Shown: positions 35,521 through 44,220 of the stretch, piece after piece
How the letters are laid out: every line of letters begins with the position of its first letter
Position numbering within the stretch: the first letter of the stretch is position 1
Source: Arthrobacter celericrescens
GTDB lineage: Bacteria; Actinomycetota; Actinomycetes; Actinomycetales; Micrococcaceae
Reading direction: 5' to 3'
Assembly (NCBI RefSeq): GCF_003614925.1
Contig: NZ_QYLP01000092.1
Location: 1-55,080, forward strand
Length of the DNA stretch: 55,080 nt
Notes under the pieces: model-generated
Seen by the model: only the letters and a program-made list of their open reading frames with translations
Told to the model about the DNA's origin: nothing
The model's database searches: none
Program-made: the position numbers and the translations under genes

Positions 35521-35552
35521 AGGGCCCCGCTTCGGCGGGGCCCTTTCGTTTG
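35521..35552. terminator. Terminator between the convergent Bax1-I and thiolase genes
   Basis: AGGGCCCCGC-TTCG-GCGGGGCCCT, perfect 10-bp arms with a UUCG-type tetraloop, followed by TTCGTTT. It lies 22 bp past the rightward gene and 8 bp past the leftward gene. Confidence 0.88.
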
Positions 35553-35559
35553 CCGAGCC

Positions 35560-36798
35560 TCAGCTGAGCCGCTCGAACACCACGGCCATGCCCTGCCCGC
35601 CGCCCACGCAGAGGGTGGCCAGGCCGAACGTGCCGTCGCGTTCCCGCAGGCCGTTGAGCAGGGTGTTGGTCATCCGGGCCCCGGTCATGCCGAAGGGGTG
35701 GCCCAGGGCGATCGCGCCGCCGTGGACGTTGAGCTTCTCCGGGTCGATGCCCAGCTCGCGGGCGCTGGCCACCACCTGCACGGCGAAGGCTTCGTTGAGT
35801 TCCACCAGGTCGATGTCCGCCATGGTCAGCCCGGCCAGGTCCAGTGCGCGCCGGCTGGATTCCACCGGCCCCATGCCCATGATCTCGGGGGAGAGGGCGC
35901 TCGCCGCGCTGGAGACGATCCGCGCGATCGGTGTCAGGCCGAGCTCCCGCGCGCGGGAGCTGCTCATGACCACGACGGCGGCCGCGCCGTCGTTCAGCGG
36001 GCAGGCGTTCCCGGCGGTGACCGTTCCTTCGCGGCGGAACACCGGCTCCAGGGCGCTGACGCCTTCCATCGTCACTCCCGCCCGGGGCGAGTCGTCCCGC
36101 TCCACCACGGTGCCGTCCTTGCGGGTGTACGGGGTGATCTCGCGCGCGAAGAAGCCCGAGGCGATCGCGGCCTCGGCCCGGTTCTGGCTGAGCACGCCCC
36201 ATTCGTCCTGTTCCGCCCGGCTGATCCCGTAGGTGGTGGCGACGTTTTCCGCGGTCTGGCCCATGGCGATGTAGATGTCCGGCAGGCGGTCCCCGAGCCG
36301 GGGATCCGTCCACGGAGTGTTCGACGCCGCCCGGACGGCTGTGCGCTGCTTGGCGGCCTCGAAGCGCGGGTTGTGCGCGCCGGCGTCGCTTTCCCCGGCA
36401 CCGGCCCAGTTCTGGTACCGCGACACGGACTCCACGCCCCCGGCAAGGAAGGCATGGCCCTCGCCGGCCCGGATTGCGTGGAAGGCCATCCGCAGGGTCT
36501 GCAGGCTGGAGGCACAGAAACGGTTGACCGTGACGGCCGGGACGTAGTCGAGCCCGCACAGCACGGACACCACGCGGGCCATGTTCGAGCCCGCCTCGCC
36601 GCTGGGTTCCGCGCACCCCAGGTAGAGGTCGTCCAGTCCGAGGCCCGCGCCCGCCCCGGCGTCGAACGCCGGGATCTTCGCCAGCGCCGCGGTGACCATG
36701 GCAGCCGCCAGGTCGTCCGGGCGTTCGTCCTTGAGCGAGCCTTTGAAAGCCCGGCCGATCGGGCTGCGGACCATGGACACGATGACAGCCTCAGTCAT
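35560..36798 (-). CDS. Acetyl-CoA C-acetyltransferase (thiolase)
   Basis: A 412-residue thiolase. The acyl-carrying Cys95 is in VNRFCASSLQT, His367 in GGAIALGHPFGMTGAR and Cys397 in LATLCVGGGQGMA, so the catalytic set is complete. NEAFA is also present. It could be a biosynthetic or a beta-oxidation thiolase; without a partner hydroxyacyl-CoA dehydrogenase next door, the pathway is open. The ATG at 36798 is 6 nt after a -10 box. Confidence 0.93.
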   Translation of the reverse strand: MTEAVIVSMVRSPIGRAFKGSLKDERPDDLAAAMVTAALAKIPAFDAGAGAGLGLDDLYLGCAEPSGEAGSNMARVVSVLCGLDYVPAVTVNRFCASSLQTLRMAFHAIRAGEGHAFLAGGVESVSRYQNWAGAGESDAGAHNPRFEAAKQRTAVRAASNTPWTDPRLGDRLPDIYIAMGQTAENVATTYGISRAEQDEWGVLSQNRAEAAIASGFFAREITPYTRKDGTVVERDDSPRAGVTMEGVSALEPVFRREGTVTAGNACPLNDGAAAVVVMSSSRARELGLTPIARIVSSAASALSPEIMGMGPVESSRRALDLAGLTMADIDLVELNEAFAVQVVASARELGIDPEKLNVHGGAIALGHPFGMTGARMTNTLLNGLRERDGTFGLATLCVGGGQGMAVVFERLS

Positions 36799-36810
36799 GG
36801 CCCCAGCTTA
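36799..36810 (-). promoter_or_regulatory. -10 box for a leaderless thiolase transcript
   Basis: Read leftward, TAAGCT lies 6 nt before the ATG at 36798. Confidence 0.5.
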
Positions 36811-36840
36811 CGCCCGCGCCAGCCCGCGAACCGTTCCTGC

Positions 36841-38025
36841 TTAGGCCAGGCGGGAGGCGCCTGCTGCGGGGGTGACCGTGAAGATGTCCGGTGCGGTGTA
36901 GCCGGCGTCCGCGAAGGACCGCACGACGGCGTCGCGCACCTGCTGCTCCAGCTCCACCGGGGTCAGGGCGATCGCCGAGCCGCCGAAACCGCCGCCGGTC
37001 ATCCGGGCCCCGATGGCGCCGTTGGTCCGTGCCGTGTCGACGGCGAGGTCGAGTTCCGCGCAGGAGATCTCGAAGTCGTCGCGCATCGAAACGTGGCTCG
37101 CGTCCAGGAACCCGCCGATACTGCCCGCGCCCTTTGCCGCCAGCTGCTCCACCGCCTCAAGCACGCGCGCGTTCTCCGTGACCACATGCCGGACCCGGCG
37201 GAACGTCACGTCGTCGAGGACCTGGGCGGCGTCGTCGAGCTGTTCCACGGCGACGTCGCGCAGTGCCGGGATGCCCATGAGCCGGGCACCCAGCTCACAG
37301 GACGCACGGCGCGCGGCGTATCCGCCGTCGGCGTGGGAATGCGACACCTTCGTGTCGATCACCAGCAGGACCAGGCCCGCGGATTCGGCGTCGAAGGGGA
37401 CCAGCTGCACGCTCTGGTCCCGGCAGTCCAGGAACACCGCCTTGCCCTTGCTGCCGCGGAGGGACGCCGACTGGTCCATGATGCCGGTGGGGGCGCCGAC
37501 GAAGCCGTTCTCGGCCTGCTGGGTGGCCAGCACCATCTGTTCGGCGGATAGTCCGGCGCCGAGGAGGTCGTTCAGGGCGCTGATGACGGCGCATTCGATC
37601 GCGTGGGAGGACGAGAGGCCGGCGCCCAGCGGGACGTCGGAGTCCAGGAGCAGCTCGAAGCCGGGCACCGCGATTCCCCGCTGCTGCAAGGCCCAGGCAA
37701 CACCCAACGGATACTTGCTCCAGCCCTTGCCGGACCCGGGAGTAAGCTCCGCCAGGTCCGCATCCACGATGCCCTGGTCGCCGTAGGTGGACAGCAGCCG
37801 CACGGAGGAATCGCTGCGCAGGCGGATGGCCACCTTGGCGGTCTTGTCGATCGCGAAAGGCAGCACGAAGCCTTCGTTGTAGTCGGTGTGTTCGCCGATC
37901 AGGTTCACGCGCCCCGGTGCCTGCCAGACGCCGTCGGGCACTGTCCCGAACGCCTCCTCGAAGCGGGCGGCGAGCCCGCCGTGGAGCTGCCCGCCGGTGT
38001 GGTGCCCGGCCCGGGTGGGGGTCAT
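36841..38025 (-). CDS. galK: Galactokinase
   Basis: Leloir-pathway kinase, galactose to galactose-1-phosphate. The 394-residue GHMP kinase has the galactokinase signature APGRVNLIGEHTDYNEGFVLP, the ATP loop VPLGAGLSSSHAIE, and GARMTGGGFGGSAIAL. ATG at 38025 overlaps the galT stop by 4 bp (ATGA), so galTK are translationally coupled. Normal length. Confidence 0.96.
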   Translation of the reverse strand: MTPTRAGHHTGGQLHGGLAARFEEAFGTVPDGVWQAPGRVNLIGEHTDYNEGFVLPFAIDKTAKVAIRLRSDSSVRLLSTYGDQGIVDADLAELTPGSGKGWSKYPLGVAWALQQRGIAVPGFELLLDSDVPLGAGLSSSHAIECAVISALNDLLGAGLSAEQMVLATQQAENGFVGAPTGIMDQSASLRGSKGKAVFLDCRDQSVQLVPFDAESAGLVLLVIDTKVSHSHADGGYAARRASCELGARLMGIPALRDVAVEQLDDAAQVLDDVTFRRVRHVVTENARVLEAVEQLAAKGAGSIGGFLDASHVSMRDDFEISCAELDLAVDTARTNGAIGARMTGGGFGGSAIALTPVELEQQVRDAVVRSFADAGYTAPDIFTVTPAAGASRLA

Positions 38026-39173
38026 GCGCGTGCTCCTTGCTGGAGGGTGTCCTTGAAGGCGGGGCTTGCAATGGCCCGGAGCCTTTCGGCGACGGCCTCG
38101 GGGGTGGTGTCGTTGATGAATGCTCCCATGGCTGCTTCGGAGCCGGCGAGGAACTTCAGCTTGTCCGCGGCGCGGCGCGGGGACGTCAGCTGAAGGTGCA
38201 GCCGGCCGGATTCGCGCAGCGCGGGTTCCAAGGGTGCCTGGTACCAGGCGGAGATGTAGGGCATGGGCGTGGGGTAGAGCCGGTCCAGCCGCCTGAGCAG
38301 TTCCAGGTACACCACGGCCAGTTCGTCGCGTTCGGCGCCGTTCAGGGCGGCCAGGTCCGGGACATGGCGGTGCGGGACAAGGTGGATTTCCAGGGGCCAG
38401 CGCGCGGCGAAGGGGACGTAGGCGCTGAAGTGCTCCGCCTCCAGGACCATCCGGCTTCCCTCGCTTCGTTCGGCGCCAAGGATGGATTCGGCCAGGGTCT
38501 CCTTGCCGCCGCTCCGTTCGAAATGGGCGGCTGCCGCGGAAGCCAGGATCCCGGCGCGCGGGGTGATGTAGGGGTAGGCGTAGATCTGTCCGTGCGGGTG
38601 GTGCAGGGTGACGCCGATGTCCGCACCCCGGTTTTCGAAGGGGAAGACCTGCTTGATGCCGGGCAGGGCGCTCAGGGCCTCGGTGCGCTGTGCCCAGGCC
38701 TCGATCACGGTGCGGGCGCGCTGTTCGCTGAGTTCGCCGAAGGAGCCGGTGTGCTGGGGGGTGAAGGAAACCACCTCGCAGCGGCCGTAGGCCGGTGCAG
38801 TGTATCCCCAGCCGTTGTGGTCCCAGTTCCCGGCACCGGGCAGTTCTCCCGTGGCCGGGCCGAGTGAGGGGAAGCGGTTTTCGAAAACCACCACGTCGTA
38901 GTCCGGCGCCGGGATTTCCGAGGGGTTGTCCGGTGTGGTGGGGCAGATGGGGCACTGGTCTGCCGGCGGCAGGTGCGTGCGGGTCTGGCGGTGCGCGGCG
39001 ACAGCCACCCAGTCACCGCTCAGGGCGTCGAAGCGGACTTCGCCCGGCTCGGCACGCGGCGGAAGGCTGCGGTGGTCCACCAGGGAGGCGGGGTCCCGCG
39101 GCGGGGTGCCGGCGTCGTCGAAATACATCAGCTCCCGGCCGTCGGCGAGGAAAGTGCTGCTAAGGCGAGTCAT
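38022..39173 (-). CDS. galT: Galactose-1-phosphate uridylyltransferase
   Basis: Exchanges UMP between UDP-glucose and galactose-1-phosphate. The 383-residue HIT-superfamily enzyme has CPICP zinc-ligand cysteines near the N-terminus, the catalytic VTLHHPHGQIYAYPY (His-Pro-His) and EIHLVPHRH. The ATG at 39173 is favoured by homology; GATGAT lies 6 nt before it and there is no good ribosome site. It is divergent from galM across an AT-rich 80-bp gap. No galE is seen here. Confidence 0.95.
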   Translation of the reverse strand: MTRLSSTFLADGRELMYFDDAGTPPRDPASLVDHRSLPPRAEPGEVRFDALSGDWVAVAAHRQTRTHLPPADQCPICPTTPDNPSEIPAPDYDVVVFENRFPSLGPATGELPGAGNWDHNGWGYTAPAYGRCEVVSFTPQHTGSFGELSEQRARTVIEAWAQRTEALSALPGIKQVFPFENRGADIGVTLHHPHGQIYAYPYITPRAGILASAAAAHFERSGGKETLAESILGAERSEGSRMVLEAEHFSAYVPFAARWPLEIHLVPHRHVPDLAALNGAERDELAVVYLELLRRLDRLYPTPMPYISAWYQAPLEPALRESGRLHLQLTSPRRAADKLKFLAGSEAAMGAFINDTTPEAVAERLRAIASPAFKDTLQQGARA

Positions 39174-39253
39174 GTGACAATCATCCCACAACTAACCAAA
39201 AGTGCAAATAAATTAACAAAACATCACATCTGCGGATACAGTACGGTTATGCC
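39174..39253. promoter_or_regulatory. Divergent galT/galM control region
   Basis: An unusually AT-rich 80 bp, with a stretch at about 39197-39230 containing AAAAGTGCAAATAAATTAAC and ACAAAACATCACA. On the + strand TACGGT (39242-39247) lies 6 nt before the galM ATG. The A-rich half-sites resemble DeoR- or LacI-type sugar operators, but no regulator gene is adjacent. Confidence 0.45.
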
Positions 39254-40192
39254 ATGCCTACCGAGACCGCCGGTGAACAGACCGAATCCCGCCGCTTTGC
39301 CAGCGGCCGCCAGTACGAGCTCCGCCGCGGCGACGCGCTCGCCGTCGTCACCGAGCTGGCCGCCGGCCTGCGCCTGTTCAGCCGCGGCGGCGTGCAGCTG
39401 ACTGAGAGCTACAACGATGACGAGCTCCCGCCCGGTGCCACCGGCATCACCCTGGCGCCGTGGGCCAACCGCGTGGAGGACGGTGTCTGGTACCTGGACG
39501 GCGCCAAGCAGCAGCTCGACATCACCGAGGTGGGCCGCAACAACGCCAGCCACGGCCTGCTGCGCAACGCCTCGTACGCCTTGGTGGACGAGGACGAGTT
39601 CTCGGTCACCCTCGAAGCCATGATCTTCCCGCAGCACGGCTACCCGTTCCTGGCCCGGCATCGGGTGCGCTACGAAATCGATGCAGGGCTGGCCTTGCGC
39701 GTCTCGCAGACCTTCATCAACGATTCCCACTCCGCGGCGCCGTTCGTGCTGGGCGCCCACCCGTACCTGCGCCTTGGCGACACCGCCCCGGAGGACCTGC
39801 GGCTGACCGTGCACGCAGCCACCCGCCTGGTGGCGGACGAGCGGCTCATCCCGCGCAGTGCCGCCCCCGCGGACGGTGAGTATGCGCTGGGTCGCGGGGC
39901 CGCCGTCGCGGACCTGGACATCGACGTCGCCTATACGGACCTGGTGTTCGACGGCGGCATGGCCCGCCACGTGCTCAGTGACCCGGACGGACGCAGCGTC
40001 TCCCTCGAGCAGGACGAGAATTGCGGCTACGTGCACGTCTTCGTCACAGGCAACTTCCCGGGCCGCAGCAAGGCGGTGGCGATCGAGCCCATGACCGGCC
40101 CCGCGAACGCCTTCAATACGGGCGAGGGCCTCCGGTGGTTGGAGCCCGGCGCGTCCTTCACCATGCGCTGGGGGATTTCGGCGGCGCTCTGA
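39254..40192 (+). CDS. galM: Aldose 1-epimerase (galactose mutarotase)
   Basis: A 312-residue galactose-mutarotase-fold protein that interconverts beta and alpha hexose anomers ahead of GalK. APWANRVEDG, the active-site His in NNASHGLLRNA, LGAHPYLRLG (second His) and the catalytic Glu region near VAIEPMTGPANAFNTGEGL are visible. Divergent from galTK, which supports galactose use. Its transcript is probably leaderless. Confidence 0.92.
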   Translation: MPTETAGEQTESRRFASGRQYELRRGDALAVVTELAAGLRLFSRGGVQLTESYNDDELPPGATGITLAPWANRVEDGVWYLDGAKQQLDITEVGRNNASHGLLRNASYALVDEDEFSVTLEAMIFPQHGYPFLARHRVRYEIDAGLALRVSQTFINDSHSAAPFVLGAHPYLRLGDTAPEDLRLTVHAATRLVADERLIPRSAAPADGEYALGRGAAVADLDIDVAYTDLVFDGGMARHVLSDPDGRSVSLEQDENCGYVHVFVTGNFPGRSKAVAIEPMTGPANAFNTGEGLRWLEPGASFTMRWGISAAL

Positions 40193-40255
40193 GTTCTTTC
40201 CCCAGGCCGGGCCGGGCGGTTTCCCATCCGGCCCCGCCTGCGGAATTATGGGGGC

Positions 40256-41590
40256 ATGACGCCCACACCAGACGCCACACCCTCTTCGCCGCCTGCCCGT
40301 CCGGCAGTTGCACCCCGGCTTTCCGAACACGAAATCGCGCAGGACATCCCCTACGGCGTGCGGATCGCGGCAGCCTGGGCCTGGCGGATCGGGCTCATCC
40401 TGCTGGTGGTCGGGGCGTTCATCTGGCTCCTGTCCAGGGTCAGCTTCCTCATCATCCCGCTGATGGTCGCCTCCCTGCTGGCCGGCCTGCTGCACCCGGT
40501 CACCGCGTGGCTGCGCAAGGCCATGCCGAAGGGACTCGCCGTAGCGGTCACCGTGCTGGGCTTCATCGGGCTGATCGCCGGTGCCTTGGCGCTCGTGGGC
40601 CGGCAGCTCGCCACCGGATTCGGTGAACTGTGGCAGCAGGCCCTGACCGGCATCCAGCAGGTCCAGTCCTGGCTCGCGGACGGGCCGCTGCACATCACGG
40701 CCGACCAGATCGACAAGTACATCGAAGACGGCGTCAACGCGCTGCAGAACAACAGCAGCAGCATCCTCAGCGGGGCGCTGTCCTTCGGCAGCACAGCCGG
40801 CCACTTCGCCGCCGGGCTGGTCCTGGCGCTGTTCATCCTGATCTTCTTCCTGCTGGAAGGCTCACGGATCTGGAGCTTCCTGGTCCGTCTGCTGCCCAAA
40901 CGGGCCCGCGCGGCCACCGACGGCGCCGGACGCCGCGGCTGGGCCTCGATGGTCAGCTACGTGCGCATCCAGATGTTCGTGGCGTTCGTGGACGCTGTGG
41001 GCATCGGCGCCGGTGCCGCGATCATCGGCGTCCCGCTGGCCCTGCCGCTGGGCGTGCTGGTGTTCATCGCCTCTTTCATCCCCGTGGTGGGTGCCCTCGT
41101 CACTGGTGCGATCGCCGTGCTGCTGGCCCTCGTGGCGAACGGGTGGGTCAACGCGCTGATCATGCTCGGCATCGTGCTGCTGGTCCAGCAACTGGAAAGC
41201 CACATCCTGCAGCCGATCGTCATGGGCAAGGCCGTGTCCCTGCACCCGGTGGCCGTGATCCTGTCCGTGGCCGCCGGCTCCTACCTCGCGGGGATCCCCG
41301 GCGCCCTCTTCGCCGTGCCGCTGCTTGCCGTAGCAAATACGGCGGTGCGCTATATTGCCGCCCGGACGTGGGAACATGATGAAGGACTGTCCGCCTCTTA
41401 CAGGGAGGCCGGAGCCGAAGTGCAGGATCCCGACCAGGACCCCAACCTCAAGGACACCCGGCCTGCCGGCCTGCGCCAGGCGCACGGCGGCAAGCAGTCC
41501 CCGGGCGGCAATGTTGCCCCCACCCATGAAGCGGCCGTCCGGCCAGGCCCCGGCCAGGACCCGGCAGCCGAGACCGACAAAGGAGAGTAA
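40256..41590 (+). CDS. AI-2E family membrane transporter
   Basis: A 444-residue UPF0118/PerM-type membrane protein with the family's paired N-terminal helices (LILLVVGAFIWLLSRVSFLIIPL), a long extracellular loop, and the C-terminal core IGVPLALPLGVLVFIASFIPVVGALVTGAIAVLLALV and LESHILQPIVMGKAVSLHPVAVILS. A 70-residue hydrophilic tail follows. Members export diverse small molecules or ions, so the name does not prove quorum-signal export. The stop is 3 bp before ilvA, suggesting co-transcription. Confidence 0.88.
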   Translation: MTPTPDATPSSPPARPAVAPRLSEHEIAQDIPYGVRIAAAWAWRIGLILLVVGAFIWLLSRVSFLIIPLMVASLLAGLLHPVTAWLRKAMPKGLAVAVTVLGFIGLIAGALALVGRQLATGFGELWQQALTGIQQVQSWLADGPLHITADQIDKYIEDGVNALQNNSSSILSGALSFGSTAGHFAAGLVLALFILIFFLLEGSRIWSFLVRLLPKRARAATDGAGRRGWASMVSYVRIQMFVAFVDAVGIGAGAAIIGVPLALPLGVLVFIASFIPVVGALVTGAIAVLLALVANGWVNALIMLGIVLLVQQLESHILQPIVMGKAVSLHPVAVILSVAAGSYLAGIPGALFAVPLLAVANTAVRYIAARTWEHDEGLSASYREAGAEVQDPDQDPNLKDTRPAGLRQAHGGKQSPGGNVAPTHEAAVRPGPGQDPAAETDKGE

Positions 41591-41593
41591 TCC

Positions 41594-42832
41594 GTGAACA
41601 CCCTCGAAACCCTGCCCGTCACCCTGGACGATGTCCTTAAGGCGCAGGAACTGCTCGAGGGCATTATTACCAAGACGCCGATTGAAACTTCGCGGGCGCT
41701 TGGCGCCATGGTGGGCGGCGAAGTGTTCTTCAAGTGCGAGAACCTGCAGCGCGCCGGCTCCTTCAAGGTCCGCGGCGCCTACGTCCGCATGGCCCGCCTC
41801 TCCGCCGAGGAGAAGGCCCGCGGCGTCGTGGCCGCCTCGGCCGGCAACCACGCCCAAGGCGTGGCCGTCGCCGCCAAGAGCCTGGGCATCAAGGCCCGCA
41901 TCTACATGCCGCTCGGTGTCGCCCTGCCCAAGCTCGCCGCCACCCGCAGCCACGGCGCGGAAGTCGTCCTGCACGGGCACAACGTCGACGAGGCCCTTGC
42001 CGAGGCCCAGCGCTACGCGGACGAAAGCGGCGCCGTCTTCGTGCACCCCTTCGACAACGTCGACGTCGTGGCCGGCCAGGGCACCATCGGCCTGGAGATC
42101 CTGGAGCAGGTTCCCGACGTCGATACCATCCTGATGGGGGTCGGCGGCGGCGGGCTGCTGGCCGGCGTCGCGGTGGCCATCAAGGCCAAGGCCAAGGAAC
42201 TCGGCCGTGAGATCCGGATCATCGGCGTCCAGGCCGAGAACGCGGCGGCCTACCCGCCTTCCCTCGCCGCTGACGCCCTGGTGCCGCTCAAGAAGGTGTC
42301 CACCATGGCGGACGGCATCGCCGTCGGCCGTCCCGGACAGTTGCCCTTCAGCATCATCCGCGAACTGGTCGACGACGTCGTGACCGTCAGCGAGGACTCC
42401 CTCGCCCGGGCGCTGATCTTCCTGCTTGAACGCGCCAAGATGGTGGTGGAGCCGGCCGGCGCCGTGGGCGTGGCCGCGCTCATGGACGGCACCATCGAAA
42501 ACCCCGGCAAGGTGGCAGTGGTGCTCTCCGGCGGCAACATCGACCCCATGCTCATGCTCAAGGTGATCCAGCGCGGCCTCTCGGCGGCCGGGCGCTTCAT
42601 GACCGTCCGCATGATGCTCGACGACCGCCCCGGTTCGCTGGCCACCATCGCCCGGATCATCGCCGAGAACGACGCCAACGTCACCGGCCTGGACCACACC
42701 CGCGTGGGCGGCGCCATCAGCATGGGCGACGTCTCCATCACCATCAACCTGGAAACCAAGGGCCACGAACACGGCAAGCAGGTCCTCGCCGCGCTCCGCG
42801 CCGAAGGCTTCCAGCCCATCGTGGTGCACTGA
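41594..42832 (+). CDS. ilvA: Threonine ammonia-lyase
   Basis: PLP enzyme converting threonine to 2-oxobutyrate and ammonia. The 412 residues have the PLP lysine in ENLQRAGSFKVRGAY, the SAGNHAQGVA substrate loop and the VGGGGLLAG phosphate loop. A single C-terminal ACT domain (RFMTVRMMLDDRPGSLATIARIIAENDANV) makes it the short form closest to the catabolic or CTN-type enzyme rather than two-ACT E. coli IlvA. GTG start 3 bp after the transporter. Name given as in most actinobacterial annotations. Confidence 0.92.
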   Translation: MNTLETLPVTLDDVLKAQELLEGIITKTPIETSRALGAMVGGEVFFKCENLQRAGSFKVRGAYVRMARLSAEEKARGVVAASAGNHAQGVAVAAKSLGIKARIYMPLGVALPKLAATRSHGAEVVLHGHNVDEALAEAQRYADESGAVFVHPFDNVDVVAGQGTIGLEILEQVPDVDTILMGVGGGGLLAGVAVAIKAKAKELGREIRIIGVQAENAAAYPPSLAADALVPLKKVSTMADGIAVGRPGQLPFSIIRELVDDVVTVSEDSLARALIFLLERAKMVVEPAGAVGVAALMDGTIENPGKVAVVLSGGNIDPMLMLKVIQRGLSAAGRFMTVRMMLDDRPGSLATIARIIAENDANVTGLDHTRVGGAISMGDVSITINLETKGHEHGKQVLAALRAEGFQPIVVH

Positions 42833-42843
42833 CGGGGCCCAGG

Positions 42844-43461
42844 ATGGCTTACCTCGGCGGCAGCGCACCGGAGCCCCCGGCGCCCGGGAAGGAGTCGCTC
42901 GCGGCGCGTGCCAAGGGCGGCTTGCTCCTCATGGGCGGTTTCGTGGCGCTGCTGGCCGTGATCGAACTGATCAACACCCTGCTCCTGCACGGGCTCAACC
43001 GCACCTTCGGCCTGCGCCCGCGGAGCCTGGACGGGGCGCTGGACATCCTGACGTTCCCCCTGCTGCACGCCAACTTCGGGCACCTGTTCTCCAACGCCCT
43101 GCCGCTGATCATCTTCGGCTTCCTGGTGTTCCTCTCCGGACTGCGGGTCTTCCTGACCACGATGGCGCTGAGTTGGCTGGGGTCCGGTGTGGCGGTCTGG
43201 CTGATCGGCGGGGGCGTGACGGTTGGGGCGTCGGGGCTGGTGTTCGGCCTGTTCGCTTTCCTGCTGGTGCGCGGCGTCCTGAACCGCAACTGGTGGCAGC
43301 TCCTGCTGTCCGTGGTGCTGTTCCTGGCCTACGGCGGGATCCTGTTCGGGGTGCTGCCCAGCGTGATGGGCGTGGTGTCCTGGCAGGCCCACCTGGGCGG
43401 CGCGGCGGGCGGCGTCCTCGCCGCAGTGCTCCTCCGGCCGGCCCAAGTAGCTCGCAGTTAA
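42844..43461 (+). CDS. Rhomboid-family intramembrane serine protease
   Basis: A 205-residue six-helix membrane protein. The catalytic dyad is Ser130 (TVGASGLVFGLFAF) and His183 (SWQAHLGGAAGG); HANFGHLFSN in the second helix gives the oxyanion His80 and Asn84. It starts 11 bp after ilvA. Its last residues (VARS) and stop codon lie inside a long palindrome, so the C-terminus may have been altered by that element. Substrate unknown. Confidence 0.9.
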   Translation: MAYLGGSAPEPPAPGKESLAARAKGGLLLMGGFVALLAVIELINTLLLHGLNRTFGLRPRSLDGALDILTFPLLHANFGHLFSNALPLIIFGFLVFLSGLRVFLTTMALSWLGSGVAVWLIGGGVTVGASGLVFGLFAFLLVRGVLNRNWWQLLLSVVLFLAYGGILFGVLPSVMGVVSWQAHLGGAAGGVLAAVLLRPAQVARS

Positions 43462-43507
43462 GGCCGTTTTGACGGTTCAAAACGGCCTTAACTGCGAGCC
43501 AGTTGGG
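43441..43507. repeat. 67-bp palindrome covering the rhomboid stop codon
   Basis: Inner arms are a perfect 22 bp, from GCTCGCAGTTAAGG at 43450 to its complement ending GCGAGC at 43498, around a 6-nt loop. Outer arms GCCCAA (43441-43446) and TTGGGC (43502-43507) extend it. It contains the rhomboid TAA. Its arms share CA-C/G-TT-A/G-AGGCC with the palindrome at 7288-7350. Confidence 0.8.
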
Positions 43508-43521
43508 CGGCTTAAAGCAAA

Positions 43522-43556
43522 ACGCCGGCCCTCCCGCACAAGGGGAGGGCCGGCGT
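43522..43556 (-). terminator. Terminator after greA
   Basis: Perfect 14-bp arms ACGCCGGCCCTCCC/GGGAGGGCCGGCGT around a 7-nt loop. On the greA strand it is followed by a T-rich GTTTTGCTTT-type tail. Confidence 0.9.
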
Positions 43557-43574
43557 CGTGCTTAAACCGCTGGC

Positions 43575-44069
43575 TTAGCCGGTGAACGGCTTGGCGGACA
43601 CGATCTCCACCGGGATTTCCTTGCCGTTCGGGGCGGTGTAGCTGAGCTTGTCGCCTTCCTTGTGGCCCATGATGGCGACGCCGAGCGGGGACTTCTCGCT
43701 GAAGACGTCCAGGTCGGAATCGCCGGCGATCTCGCGGGAGCCGAGCAGGAACGTTTCCTCATCACCGGCGATGCGGGCAACGACGAGCATGCCGGGCTCG
43801 ACGATTCCGTCGTCGGCCGGGGCTTCGCCCACCTGGGCATCGCGCAGCAGCACGGTCAGCTGGCGGATGCGGGCCTCGATCTTGCCCTGCTCCTCCTTGG
43901 CGGCGTGGTAGCCGCCGTTTTCCTTCAGGTCGCCTTCCTGGCGCGCAGCTTCGATCTTCTGGACGATTTCCGCGCGGCCGGCCCCGGACAGGTGCTCCAG
44001 TTCGGCCTTCAGGCGGTCATATGCGTCCTGGGTAAGCCACGCTGCAGTTGCGCTGTTGGTGGTAGACAC
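43575..44069 (-). CDS. greA: Transcription elongation factor GreA
   Basis: Stimulates RNA cleavage by stalled RNA polymerase through its secondary channel. The 164 residues have the N-terminal coiled coil with the family's acidic tip (EARQEGDLKENGGYHAAKEEQGKIEARI) and the FKBP-like C-terminal domain (GMLVVARI, SPLGVAIMGHKEGDKLSYTAPNG). The GTG at 44069 has AAGGAG 7 nt upstream. A terminator-like hairpin sits in its leader. Confidence 0.96.
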   Translation of the reverse strand: MSTTNSATAAWLTQDAYDRLKAELEHLSGAGRAEIVQKIEAARQEGDLKENGGYHAAKEEQGKIEARIRQLTVLLRDAQVGEAPADDGIVEPGMLVVARIAGDEETFLLGSREIAGDSDLDVFSEKSPLGVAIMGHKEGDKLSYTAPNGKEIPVEIVSAKPFTG

Positions 44070-44091
44070 GGACTTCTCCTTATGGATCTGC

Positions 44092-44150
44092 AAGCAAAAG
44101 ACCCCGCAGCGGTGGCCACTCGTGGAACTCAGTAACCAGCTCAGCGGGGT
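44092..44150 (-). promoter_or_regulatory. Terminator-like hairpin in the greA leader
   Basis: On the greA strand ACCCCGC (44150-44144) pairs with GCGGGGT (44107-44101), with an inner TGGTTACT/AGTGGCCA stem, followed by CTTTTGCTT. It ends about 24 nt before the greA start. TACACT at 44170-44165 is a possible -10 upstream of it. It is either the terminator of the DUF4307 gene or an attenuator through which greA must be read. Confidence 0.6.
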
Positions 44151-44220
44151 AGAGGTATTGATCCAGTGTAGTCAATCCTGTGGACAAACCAAAGCCAAAG
44201 GAGTCGCGCGTCACACCGCC

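Noticed and set aside
40256..41590. Quorum-sensing (AI-2) export
   Set aside because: The family name is historical; no luxS or lsr genes are near and members transport many substrates.
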